A stretch of DNA of 64,000 nucleotides, taken from assembly GCA_002914845.1 (NCBI GenBank), contig JXTC01000055.1:1230836-1294835 (forward strand), in the 5' to 3' direction. Made by a program: the position numbers and the translations under genes. The notes below the pieces were generated by a model. The model did no database searches. It worked only from the letters and a program-made list of their open reading frames with translations, and was not told where the DNA came from. The stretch comes from Trema orientale (lineage: Eukaryota; Streptophyta; Magnoliopsida; Rosales; Cannabaceae). Shown here piece by piece: positions 36,027-47,700 of this stretch (position 1 is its first letter; every line of letters starts with the position of its first letter).

Positions 36027-37398
36027 CAGATCAGAGTTAACTAAGCTTATCTTGAACTCAACTATTGATCGGAGGGAGGACGAGGGCGAGGACGAGGAGG
36101 AGGAGGAGTATCCGCTGGCAAATTGCAGCAAGGCAAGATATAATTGCAAGTTTTCAATGAGCGTAGTCCTGTGGGCCCCATTCGTTGTGCACTTGCAAGA
36201 CTTTTCATAGAGGAGGATACCACGCAGTACGCACGCACAATCACTATAACCTGTTCCTGATTCATTTCTGGCACGATCTCCAAAACAAATATCTAACCTA
36301 ATCCGTGGACATGATACCTTTTTTTATTTTATTTTTGTTTTGTTATTTAGATAGATAAGTACTACGAGGCACCTTGTTGTTCATACGCCTTTTTTTCTTT
36401 TTTTTTTTTGCTTGCAACAAGATTTCTAGTTTTGTAAAGGATAAATTCCAATGATAACAACTAAGCTTCTAAATTTTTATTTTCATAGTAATTTAATCTC
36501 TAAATTGTCTGGAATATAACATCTTATTATACCTCTGACTGAAAACATTGAAAAACAACCGAAAGAATATTTAAAAAGAAATAAATTGAACAATAGAATT
36601 ATAAGAGAATGAAAGATATATTTTTTATATTTTTTTAAGTTCTTAGAAATTGTGAACTTAAAGAAAATTATTCCGTGATGATTCATTTTTATGTTTGAAA
36701 TTCCATACTAACTTTTTAAATACACTTTTAGATACCACCACATGAATTTTTAATCAAAATTTAACAGAAAATCCAAGAACAAAACTGTTACAAATGTAAG
36801 AGTTTAAAAGTTTAATTGCTATAATTAAATCTTTGAGGACCAAATTGCCACACATAGGACACTTCAGGGACTATTTGTGCCATTAACCCTTTTGTAAAAC
36901 TGTAAGAATGTTAGTTGTTGGACCATGTTCTCGTCTACTTGTTTCAAGTTTTTATCTAGTGAGGATTTTTTTTTTTGGGGGGTAATGTACCAAATGGGGT
37001 TAAATAAGTACTAATGTGCTACTTTAACATCATATTGATGTAATTCTATGCTCCCTGCCGAAGATGAGAACAAAAAGAAAGGTACTCAATTGCAATGTTA
37101 AACCACTCGATGCCTTGAGAAAGGACATTCATACAACAATCTAAATTTGCGGTACCCTAAAAATTCAACAAGCATCAAAGAAAAGCGCCGCATTAATTAA
37201 ACCGTCTTAAAAGGGGGTGGGGGATTAAAAAGAGAAAAAAAAAAAAAAAGAAAACAAACCAACAAAATTTCCTTGGCGATCCAGTTCTCAGCAATCTTTG
37301 TTCCATCCAACTAATGTGTCGATATAACACCAAGTCATGTAAAACACACGCCGAGAGAAAGACACTAAAAACAAATGTTCTTTCCCAGCACAAACTCT
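36027..37398. other. ECH2 promoter and intergenic spacer to CCT2
   Basis: A purine-rich GAGGACGAGGGCGAGGACGA tract lies just upstream of ECH2 (about 36075-36105). At about 36430-36893 is a degenerate MITE: its right end, in reverse, reads GGGTTAATGGCACAAATAGT, a terminus also found at 43732. The CCT2 3' untranslated region ends this stretch. Confidence 0.45.
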
Positions 37399-40300
37399 CT
37401 ACATTCTGTCTTCTCTTCTCCGTGGTGCACAAGTGATGATTTCATCAACTCTAAGAATCATCTCAGCAGCCTCTGTTGCAGAAAGCAATACGGCCTGCTT
37501 AACTTTGAATGCTTCGGAAATTCCCAGTTTCGCCATGTCACCAACCTATAAATTTCAAAAATTAGTTCATTGACTTATTGACATCACATAATATTATAAT
37601 CCAGTACGATCAATGAGAAATTTCCTTCACAAACAATACTCGAGCGTGCCAATCACCTCATACTATGTCGTACAGTCGTTAGAAATGAACAAATAATTAA
37701 ACAAATTCACTTACAGATCCAGTGATGACATCAATTCCAGCATTGCTTCCTTCTTTTTGGTGCTCTGCACGGAGTTGAGCAATCAACTCAGCACTGTCCA
37801 AACCAGCATTGTCCGCAATGATAATTGGGATAGCCAAAAGTGCCCGTGAGAAAGCTTCAATTGCATGAGACTTCTTTCCAGGAGTCTTCTTCGCCAGCTC
37901 ATCTACTTCCTTTGCCATAATCATCTCAGGCCATCCACCTCCAAGCAAAACCCTGCTATCGTTGACTGTCTGAGACAGAACGCACAAGGCATCATGCAGA
38001 GACCTCTCAGCCTCATCCAGCACGTGATGGCTGCCAAAAGTACATAAACAAGTCATAATGTAGCATCTCGAATAAAGTTGAACAAGCACTGAATTAAGAA
38101 CAGAGACATGAGATAGCTTACATGAAACATATGAAAGATACAAAAAAGTAATATCGAACAGAGAACACAAATGCAAAAAATCTAAATTATATGCTCCAGG
38201 TAATAATACATGTTTCTTCAAGTAAATGATCACATAAACGTAAGTTTAAAGTACAAATGACATAACAAACACAAACCAATCAATTGACCTTGATATGCAA
38301 CAAAGAATTAATAGCCATCCATTTGCAGAAATTTAGTCCTAGGTGCTGAATTACAACCAGTCTTATTAAGTGTTTGGTCATATGAAGAAAAAGAGTGGAA
38401 GAATAAGCTACATTGTGGGTAAAAAGACCAGTACTAAAAACAGAATAATTCAGCAGAATAAAGCATTGCACGTGCAAGTGATAACAAGCAAAGTATCATA
38501 TTACAGTCAACGCAGAACTCAAGAAACGAATCAGCGTTGGAGAAAAAAGAGACGACATTTTCTTTTAAATACCTTGCACCTCTCAGCACTATGGTACATG
38601 CCTGACCCATAGCAACGCCAGAAAAGTGGATCAACTTGTCCTCACCAATCATGATTTCCTCAATGAGCTTGCAATGCCCAAGCTTAACTGACTCTGGATT
38701 GTCAAAGGTCGATGCAATTTCACCTCCAGTTACTAATGCCAGACGCTCGATGCCATCAAAATCAGCATGCTCAATAGCGAGTATTCCAGCATCTGCGAAG
38801 AGCTCTTCTGGGAAATTGTATATCAACTGTCTGTTAACAAAGCAGTTTATGCCATGAGCTATAATCTTTTGAACTTTTTCTCTCATCTTATCTTTCTCAG
38901 CTCCTTCAATTTCAGCAACCCTAGACATCGAATCAACACGAACGCGTGCCCCGTAAATCTTGACTTTATCTGTGTCCATAGCAGTATTTGCAACCAAAAT
39001 TTTTGCGTTTTCTATGCGTTTGGGTTGACCAATACCAATTTTCTTGTCAAGAATAAATCTGAACATGCATAAGAGAGGAAATTTAGGAAAACATAAAGCA
39101 ATCATTTGAAAAATATCGGATGAATAATTATTTAATCGCACGAACAAATAATCAAGTTCTTCAAAAGTAGAGCAGTTCCCAAAAGTTCTTCAAAAGTAGA
39201 GCAGTTCCCAAAAAACTTAGCGTTGGTTCCAAAATACTAAAATCTATATACTAGATACAGACTAAATAATCAAAGCATCTTGGAGGCCAATAAGACTAAC
39301 TGCAAGTTTGATTGCCACATTTGAATGGAATGCAAGAAATAAATTCAACATAACATACCCTTCATCTAAAAATGAATCCTTTAAGGATCCCCCAGGCTTC
39401 TTTATGATTTGAATGGCCTCTAAGTTGGTGCTTCCCTGTCAATGTCAAGAGATATGTCATAAAATATACGCAAGAAGTTGAACCTAAGTATGGCCAAATT
39501 ACAAGCATAGAGTTGAAAGAACAGCACAATAAAATACAACAGTAATGATCAAGGACAGCCCATAGATTCAGTACACCATTAGAAAATTACCAATCTAATG
39601 TCATGAATTACCTTAAGCCGCAGTACAGCATCCACAGCAAGTTTGGCAAAATGTTCCTTATCCTGTGAAAGAATTTTGGAACTCAACGTAGTCCTAGCAA
39701 TCTTCATCAAGTCTGATTTGAATTTCTCTGCAAAATCCAGTAATTTCCTCCTTAGATATACCACACCATCAAGGTTTCCAGCAAATAAACTGGACGACCA
39801 AGACAATTAAAACCCCACTCCAGTTTAAGAAGCCAGGTAGAATTGAATATGCAAAGATCATATGTCTAGAATATCACATTATAAGTAGTCAAGGGAGCTT
39901 AATTCTTGATGACTCGCAACAATTCTGAAACAAATGTATCTAAGGATACAATGCATAAGTAAGAGAAAATGCATAGAATGAAAAATAAAATAGATGCGTA
40001 GTGTAGAAAGGGTAATCAATACCGGAATCAGCCTTATTATCCACAACCTTCTGCAGCAAAGCATTACGAGCACATTCAGCTGCCATCCGAAAACCTAAAG
40101 CACAAAAAACAGAATTATACTACAAGTCCCAGTATGTAATTAACTAAAAGGCAAGAATAATCCACATAAAAAACCTGATATGATAGTCATAGGATGAATC
40201 TTTGCATTAACCAGCTTTTCAGCTTCCCTTAAAAGTTCCCCAGCCAAAACAACAACAGATGTTGTCCCATCACCAACTTCATCATCTTGTACTTTTGAAA

Positions 40301-41225
40301 TGTCTGACTCCTATATTAAGGATGACTAAATATATAGCAGGTAATTTACTGCATCAAAATAGTTCAGCAATTGAATACAAGTGAAACGGTAACTATAAAC
40401 TAGCATAAATTCCCATGTCCACCATGTTTTTTAATAAGAAAAACCCATTAAGCACCATAAATACCCACATAACCAATTGTAAGGATACCAACTAGGACTT
40501 TAGCAGCAGGATTGTCGATGTGCAGAGACTTCAAAATGGTAGCACCATCATTGGTAACTGTAACTTCACGTCCTCTACCAGTTGATTGTAAAATTTTATC
40601 CTGCAGAATGATATTTTGGAAACAAATATAAGAGTTGGGTTCACAGAAATCAAATGGCATATAAGCATTCTTTACTCACAATGTGTCCCAAAAAATAAAA
40701 AAGACAGAAAGAAAAGAAAAATGTAATTTACCATGCCCTTTGGCCCCAAGGTTGTCTTCACCAAGTCAGCAATTGCCATTGCACCAATAAATGATGCCTA
40801 AAATAATAATTAAGAAAAATAACAAAAACAATTTCAGTAAGTATTGTAAATCTAGATTTATCATCTTATTCAGAAGATTTTTAATACAAAAGGGGTTTAC
40901 ATAATGCCAGTATGTATAAGTAATGCTATCGAAAAAATTCCACTACAAGCAAAAAAAAATTCTCAGGCAGACTAAGAAAAAATCAAAGTTTCCAGTCCAA
41001 ATGCAAATTTCAACCATCGGATCAGCACATGAAAAAAGGTCATTAGTGCAAAACTCACCATCCTGGCTCGCTCCCCTTTCTCTTCACTCGCTTCATCTTT
41101 GAAAATTCTCTCGACCTAGAAGATTGTTATTGAAGTTAAACACAAATGAAAATAAATAACTCCCACACACAAAAAAAAAAAAAAAAAAAAAAAACTTGTT
41201 ACCACAAATAATAACGTACCGCCAT
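37399..41225 (-). CDS. CCT2: T-complex chaperonin subunit beta (CCT2)
   Basis: Subunit of the cytosolic group II chaperonin (CCT/TRiC) that folds actin, tubulin and other proteins. Eleven minus-strand exons: 41220-41225, 41059-41115, 40732-40797, 40489-40600, 40175-40303, 40023-40094, 39612-39727, 39359-39435, 38573-39058, 37715-38030, 37399-37545; 527 aa, the usual length. The first coding exon holds only Met-Ala. ATP-binding motifs are [19 protein letters not shown] and [15 protein letters not shown], and the C-terminal equatorial domain has LLGGGWPEM. The C terminus is [10 protein letters not shown]. All introns are GT-AG. A 5'UTR intron lies upstream. Confidence 0.97.
39155..39212. repeat. 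29-bp tandem duplication in a CCT2 intron
   Basis: AGTTCTTCAAAAGTAGAGCA followed by GTTCCCAAA is present twice, at 39155 and 39184, without visible differences. It lies between CCT2 exons 8 and 9 and looks recent. Confidence 0.9.
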
Positions 41226-41258
41226 TGAAGAGCAACGTATAGATTAGCTTGACTGAAA

Positions 41259-41640
41259 CCTGAAAGAAATAGATAATTACTACTACGACTAGGAACCATA
41301 AATGGCAATCAAAGAAAGAGATCTATCAGCTACTCTACTCTCATTTTCCCCCTTCTTCATTTCCATGAGACAAATAAAATAAAATAAAATGAAATAAATA
41401 AAATCTAAAACCCTAGTTCTTGAAAAACCAAAAACCCTAACCATGAGAAAGAAACCACTACCTGAAGTAAAAATGGAAACGAAGATGGATAAAGTGGGTG
41501 AAATATACCTAAGATCTTCGGATCCCGCCCAAAACTTGGGTTTCGGCGTCGCTGGGAGGGTTTCTTAGTATACCGCCTTATACTCGAAACACTGGCTTGG
41601 CTTCAAATATGCGTTCAAGTGCTTCTCAATCGTTCTCAAT
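41259..41640 (-). promoter_or_regulatory. CCT2 5'UTR intron and probable promoter
   Basis: A strong acceptor (ATTTCTTTCAG/GTTTCAG, exon from 41259) precedes the Met-Ala exon, and a donor (GATCTTAG/GTATATTTC) ends a non-coding exon at 41509. The implied leader intron is 41260-41508. Leader introns are common in constitutively expressed plant genes. The promoter would lie beyond about 41600. Confidence 0.6.
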
Positions 41641-41901
41641 GGTCCCTAGTAGTGGTATTTTTGCAAAGACAGCTTTGTTTTAATGTGATTGATTCATCGG
41701 CAACCGTAGGATCGGCAAGATGGGTGGGCCCGAGCGGGAGTGCAAGAAGCGTGGCCTGTGATTGAACTATTAAAGTAGTGCCCCTATTTTATTTTTTTAT
41801 TTTTGGGGAAAAATAACATTAAATGAATAAGTAAATAGAAGCTTGGTTGGCCAAGCCGAAATCTCGAGAAGGGGCGGGACGGGAACTAACACCACACCAA
41901 A

Positions 41902-42272
41902 GGTCATGTTTGGTTGGTGGAATGGAATAGGAATGGTAATAGGAATTGTAATGAAGTGGAATCGGAATGGTAAGAGAAATGATATTTCATTATTTAGTTG
42001 ATTTAATAGAATGGAATGGAATAAATAGTATATTGACCAAACCCTTAATTTTAAATGCTTTAGTAGGGCAAAAAGGGAAAGTGATGTTTTAAAAGTAAAA
42101 GTAAAATTTTGGAATCATGATTACATAGTTTTTTGGATGAAATTGGCATTCCACTAAATGATGGAATTGTAATTCCAAAAGAATCCTATTCCATTATTTA
42201 AATGTCAAAGCAAACAATGGAATGGGAATGAAGATTCCATTCCAAAGTTGATTCCGTCCAACCAAACGTGCC
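41902..42272. mobile_element. Harbinger-like MITE, relative of the element at 25194
   Basis: Terminal inverted repeats GGTCATGTTTGGTTGG and, in reverse, GGCACGTTTGGTTGG, both followed by GGAATGGAAT-type blocks. AAA flanks it on each side, possibly a decayed TWA target. 371 bp, non-coding. Confidence 0.7.
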
Positions 42273-42424
42273 AAAATGGAAACCCCCAAACGACGTTATT
42301 TCTTCAAAATTGTTTTGAAGAGCTCATTAGCTAAGATTTTTTTCGTTTTTAAATTCACTTAGCTAAGATTTTGTGAATTTAACAGTACGTATTTAAAAAA
42401 AAAAAGGAAAAAATATCATAGAGT

Positions 42425-43465
42425 AAACGGCATGTCGGTTTTTCCCTTTAGATGAAAAAGGTCATGTCGTTTTAGAGGAAATGACACTAGGAACTTTTTT
42501 TATCTCAAGGACACAAGGATTACATGTCTTTTTATCATTTATTTTTATTTTAGCCCGTGAATTGTAGTATTGGTCTCATTTTAGTCATTGAACATTTTTT
42601 TTTAATATTGAAACTACCTAAATTATATTTTTGTCTCACTTGTTCCATTATAAATATCAAATGCAAATGTCCTATTTTATTACCCATAACCATGTTTTTT
42701 TTTTCAGGCCAGAAAAAAAAAAATCAATGCTATTTGTCTTATTTTTTTAACGAATTTTTTGTCCTACTTTTGGGACTTGATTTTTTACATGATTAGTAAA
42801 GCTAAGACAAAAACAAGGTGGCGCCAACCGTAGGATACTTTGGAAGACAAGGACCAAAATAGGATGACCCGGGGTTTAATTTTAGAATAACCCAATTACA
42901 TAACCATTTTTTTTTTTTTGAGAGATCCAATTACATAACTTTGATTTATAAAGACTGTATGTAAGTTGTAACTCATTAACGATGAACGACAAGCGTCTAT
43001 GTTTTATTATTTTATATGAAAACTGCATTTAAGGAAACGGTTTGTCGTTTTTACATAACATACAAATGTATGCAATAAAGGATTGTCGTTTATCGTTCAG
43101 CTGAAACGCGTCATGCTATTTTTCTTCGCCGGACGAACAACATTGACAACAAACGACGTCTGTATGCAGTGTAGTTTAGGGCAAAATGATACCCTTACAA
43201 ATGACATTATTTGTTGAATAAAACGACTGTATAATATGAACGAGATCTTTTGAAGAACGACATTTATTTAGTTTTAACTGTAAAAACGACATTAAAAAAG
43301 ATTTGTTGTTTGTTCTTCGTACAAACTGTTCATGACAAAACGATGTCCTTTGTTCCTAGCCAAAAAAAAAAGAAAAAAACGACGTTCTTTGTAATCGAAA
43401 TATCATTTGTGTAAATAAAGTGAATGTCATTTTGAGTAATAATTTTAGAAAACGACATATGTTAG
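42425..43465. other. Cluster of AACGAC motifs in both orientations
   Basis: More than a dozen copies of AAACGAC(A/G)T or its complement lie in about 1 kb, for example AACGACAAGCG, AAACGACGTCTG, AAAACGACTG, AACGACATTT, AAACGACGTTC, AAAACGACATATG, and TGTCGTTTT in the opposite sense. Dense, short, two-way motifs of this kind mark the subterminal regions of CACTA and related DNA transposons, to which the transposase binds. No terminal CACTA or transposase was seen, so it could be one end of a remnant. Confidence 0.4.
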
Positions 43466-43505
43466 TATTAATTGTGCTTTGTGGTATTAAGTTATTAGCA
43501 ATACA

Positions 43506-43670
43506 AGCCAACTGGGGCTAACTCAGTTGGTCCAAAATTTGAGGGTTGTGTGTGTGTGTTTGGGGAGGTTAGGGGTTCAAACCTTGGTAGTGTGTGTGTG
43601 TGTGTCATTTTCCTTTAATTTGTAGTAAGTGGTGGTCATTAGTTAAGCCCCACTTTTTTTTTAAAAAAAA
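43506..43670 (+). mobile_element. tRNA-derived SINE with perfect 17-bp target duplication
   Basis: Flanked by AAGTTATTAGCAATACA at 43489-43505 and 43671-43687, an exact direct repeat. The body starts AGCCAACTGGGGCTAACTCA with a polymerase III A box (GGCTAACTCAGTTGG) and a B box (GGTTCAAACC) about 50 bp later, and ends in a T/A-rich tail. Two GT microsatellite runs sit around the B box. About 165 bp, non-coding; reverse-transcribed with LINE machinery. The perfect duplication implies a young insertion. Confidence 0.93.
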
Positions 43671-43699
43671 AAGTTATTAGCAATACATACATAAGACGT

Positions 43700-44730
43700 C
43701 TTAGCAAATTGTACGCCCTAATAGCTCAATAAGGGTTTTTGGCATAAATGGTCCCAGAACTATCACACTTGTGACAATTTGGTCCTTAAAGTTTCAATTG
43801 TAGCAATTAAACCTATGAATTTTCTAATTTATAGCAATTTGAATCTTGAACAGCCTAAATTACAATCTATAGTTAAATTTCTGACAAAAAATATATGTGA
43901 GGAGTAAGTTATAGCATTTGAAAGTATATTTAAATAAGAATAATTTGAACAAAAAGATTTAAAGATAAGAGAAGATGCATTCTTCGTATTTTTTAGGATT
44001 TTTGGAGTTGTAAATTTATAAAAAAAAAAAAAAAATTCTGTGCTTATTCATTTTTATAATTGAAATTTTCAAATTATCTTTCATAAATTGCCGGTCTCTA
44101 TAATCATAGTATACAGATATGGCACCTTATGATAGAAAACTTTACTAATAATTCCCAGTTTGGCAGAATTGAATCATTTTCTGGACAATGATTTTCTGAT
44201 GAAGTGAAAGTACGTAGTTATAATTTTTTAGTTTAGAGTTTAGATAAAAGGAAAAACATACTAGAAAAAGCTACTATATTTGCAATTTGTCCGAAACAGA
44301 GCAAATGAACACGTACGTGAATGCATCGTGTATATATACATATACATATAGGGCACCAATCCAGAGCAAATGCATTAGTAGGTATCCAGTAGGTATAAAC
44401 AAGCATTAATTAATAATTTAACATAAGACTTTAGAGGCAACTTCAAGGTCACCTCGCATTATCATATAATTAGATATGAAAACTCAAAACAAATGAAGAG
44501 CAATACAATCTGTTCTAGATATAGAAAAAAAGAATGTGACCTCGAGCTGAGGACCTATTAAAGAGTTCTAATCGGTACATACTCACTAAAACATATCATC
44601 ACAAATGAAAATGCACCCAAGAATAGAGTAATTAGAACCGACAAACACTGATCTACTCTTCATCAGCTAAAGCCTAGCCAGGTAGACCTTCCTACCCAAC
44701 TGTAGATGTCCTTCGGATTTTGCTGCCTTA
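43700..44730. other. Spacer between the SINE and the SKS gene
   Basis: It begins with a MITE end (AAGGGTTTTTGGCATAAATGG at 43732) that matches, inverted, the end at about 36893; the rest is AT-rich. The 3' untranslated region of the SKS gene should be at its right edge. Confidence 0.4.
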
Positions 44731-44731
44731 T

Positions 44732-47700
44732 TTAAAGGGGTCGAGTGCGTCGTCCACTTGCTCTTCCACAAAGAAGTGCATTCTTTGGAATTGGGAACTC
44801 ATCCCTTAAAGAAGTTGACGCTGTATATACACGCAAATACAACTGTTGTCCCAAATATTGTCTTGCCCAATATTCAGACCTCAAGTTCCACATACCCACA
44901 TTATCAAGCGCCACATATATAGCGGTCCAAGACTTGGGATACACCTGCACTCACCAAGTTTGTAACACATTAAATTCCTTCGCTTAGCTCTTCTTTCTTA
45001 TTCAGGTCTAAGCTTGTTCTTTTCTTTTGTTATAATAAATGGACAAAAATGAAAAGGGTATGTCTTACCTGAACGGTGCAACGTGAAACTGCATCTCGGA
45101 GATTGTACTGATCCCTACTAGCCTGTGTCCACTGCCCCCCATCCATTCTGCCACCCCCCCAAAAAAAATATGATGATTTAGAGGACCAACAAGAGAGAGC
45201 TTGTTCATATGAAAATACGGATAAGAGTAGATATATACATGTGAATTGTAGATTATTTATGTGCTTACCCAACCACAAAGAAATTGTAGCCATTCAAATG
45301 ATAGCTCTGCACTATATCTTCATCGTTTTGGAACACAAACTCGACAAAAGCTCTATAATCAGCTGCAAGAACCCCTGTGTCAAGGTACAATCCACCACCA
45401 TTAGGCCTGTCGGGTACGCTCCCCACACGGAAGCCTCCTAGTTTGTAGTAGTCGGCCAGCTTTAGGGGAGTGTCAGTAGGGATGAAGGACACACTGTTGA
45501 TTCCGTATCTTTGTTTGCCGTTTACTTGTCCCGCGGAACTTGCCAATACGTAAGACTTGGTCAAGTTAATAAGACCATAGTGGTACGATCCTTGTGGGTT
45601 CGGCCTTGGTCCACTGGCTGTAAGATTCTTCCTGATATGAAATTCCACAGTTAGCTTTACTATGTCCATAATAATAGGTCAGGAACCTCCTTCCTAAGGT
45701 ACCAATCAAGAAGAACATTTATGAAACCACTTGTGCTTAACAAATTTATGCTTATAAATCAAGTCATAGTTTATTATCAAAAAAAAAAAGTCATAGTTGG
45801 TAAATAAAATAACAGAATAAATAAATTAAAAAAATAAACCAATTAAAATGTGGCACTTTATTGCTAAGTCTATAATTTGGTTGATTCATTAAAATTCTTG
45901 AAGGAACACTACACCTAAACATGGGCCATAGGCTCACATAACTTTAACACGGTCCTATCGGCTGATAAGTAGGCACAATAATAACCGGAGATGAAGTTAA
46001 GTACCTAATAGAGCGAGCCTGGTTCAAAGACCAATCAATTTGGATAGTAGGGCCCCCAGGAGGTGGGCCAGAGACTTTGCCTACAGAGTTGCTATAGTGA
46101 AGAACACCGGTTGTGGTGAGGACCTCAGAGGTGAAACGAGAAGAAACCACAATGTAGTAATCTAGTCCGGGCTGATCCGCTGTCACTAGGACGGAGTATG
46201 ATTGGCCGACGTGTACATCAAGGGAGGAGTAGGTGGTCTGGAGTGTGTGTTCCCCCTCCACTTCAACCAGCTTCAGTTTGTGATTTTGAATGCGGAAGTT
46301 GAGGGAATTTTGAAGCCCAACATTTGAGATTCTAAGCCTGTAAGTTTTACCTGCGATGGATATTGGAACAATGCAACATATATTTACACCATGTCTACTG
46401 TCTAGCAATAAGACAGCACTTGGTTATATTGCAATTGAGGCGTTTGACATAACAATGGCCTGAGGTATTACCTTGTTCAACAGTTAAAGAATAACCATTG
46501 GGGCCACGACCATTGATGAGAATTCCATCAGGAAAAGGCAACTTCCTACCATTATCAAGATGGTCTTTCAAGTCCTACACAAACATGAAAAAACTCATCA
46601 GTTACATACATATATATATATATATATATCAGAGCCATGAAAATATAAGCAGATTATTTCCAAATCCAATGACAGCATTAAGTGTCTTATATCTGATAAC
46701 GACCCAGGCATGAGACTTGAGAGCCGGATAGTGACGACAGTAAGCACATGAGAGACAAGCCTCAGACGACTTGGACGCGGTTGGAATGACATCTTTTGAA
46801 AGAGTCGTAAGTGTACGTAACACTCTTACTCTTTTCTTCTTTCCCCAGTTTTTTTCCTTTAAATTAAAAAGAAAAAATTCATGGGAGAAGGGAAATTGGG
46901 AAATTTAATTCCAAACTAATTATTAGTCTTCAATTCATTTTTCTTCAAAAATAATTTTCTGAGTTTAAACCTTGTACTAGCTGGAGTCTGAAGACAACAC
47001 GAGTGACCTACAAACCATTGAATGAAATGAGCAAGCATGCCACCCACCATGTGCAAGTTATGAAGTGTAAAAACAGAAATATAAAACAAAAAAATAAAGG
47101 CCATGATCCAAACAATTAAAGGTCATTAAAATACGGTTAGCAAGTTGGCCCGCATATCAAAGCCATGGCAATTAAAATGATGATATCATCGACTCCGTTT
47201 CACACAAAAAAAGATGCGCGTTTTTCTTCTCTTTTGTTTGGCTTCGAAGGCAAGTGCAAAGCTTTTTTAAAGTAGTATTCAATATATCAAGCATTTTTTT
47301 TTTTAAACAAAGAAAGACTTAAAATGATAGCTTAATAGTAGACATTGCTTGTACTGATCATATGTAATCATTAGAACATAATAAGTCGAAACCAAAAGAA
47401 AAGTGCTTTCAAATTTAAACCGTGCAAATCTACACTTACTAGCTAAATTAATTAGACCCAAATTTAGGCGCACAAGATAAACGTATGATAGTTTCAAATA
47501 AAAGCAATGCGCAGAAAAGAAACTCGCGGAAATTTTTTCCAATCCCAAAAGTAGTGGTGGGTCAACTCATTCACTATGGATACTGGACACTGTCGTCTTG
47601 ACTCTTCCTTCATACACAAATTTGAGAATAAAAGAGGGGGGAAAAAAAAGTTTTACCGACAAATACAATACAGATATGTCAAAAAAACCCAGCTGTCAAA

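Noticed and set aside
36027-36149. Extended N terminus for ECH2 (Ser-rich stretch)
   Set aside because: Poly-Ser from a GAG/GAC repeat in the leader; the family start is MAEDTRAF.
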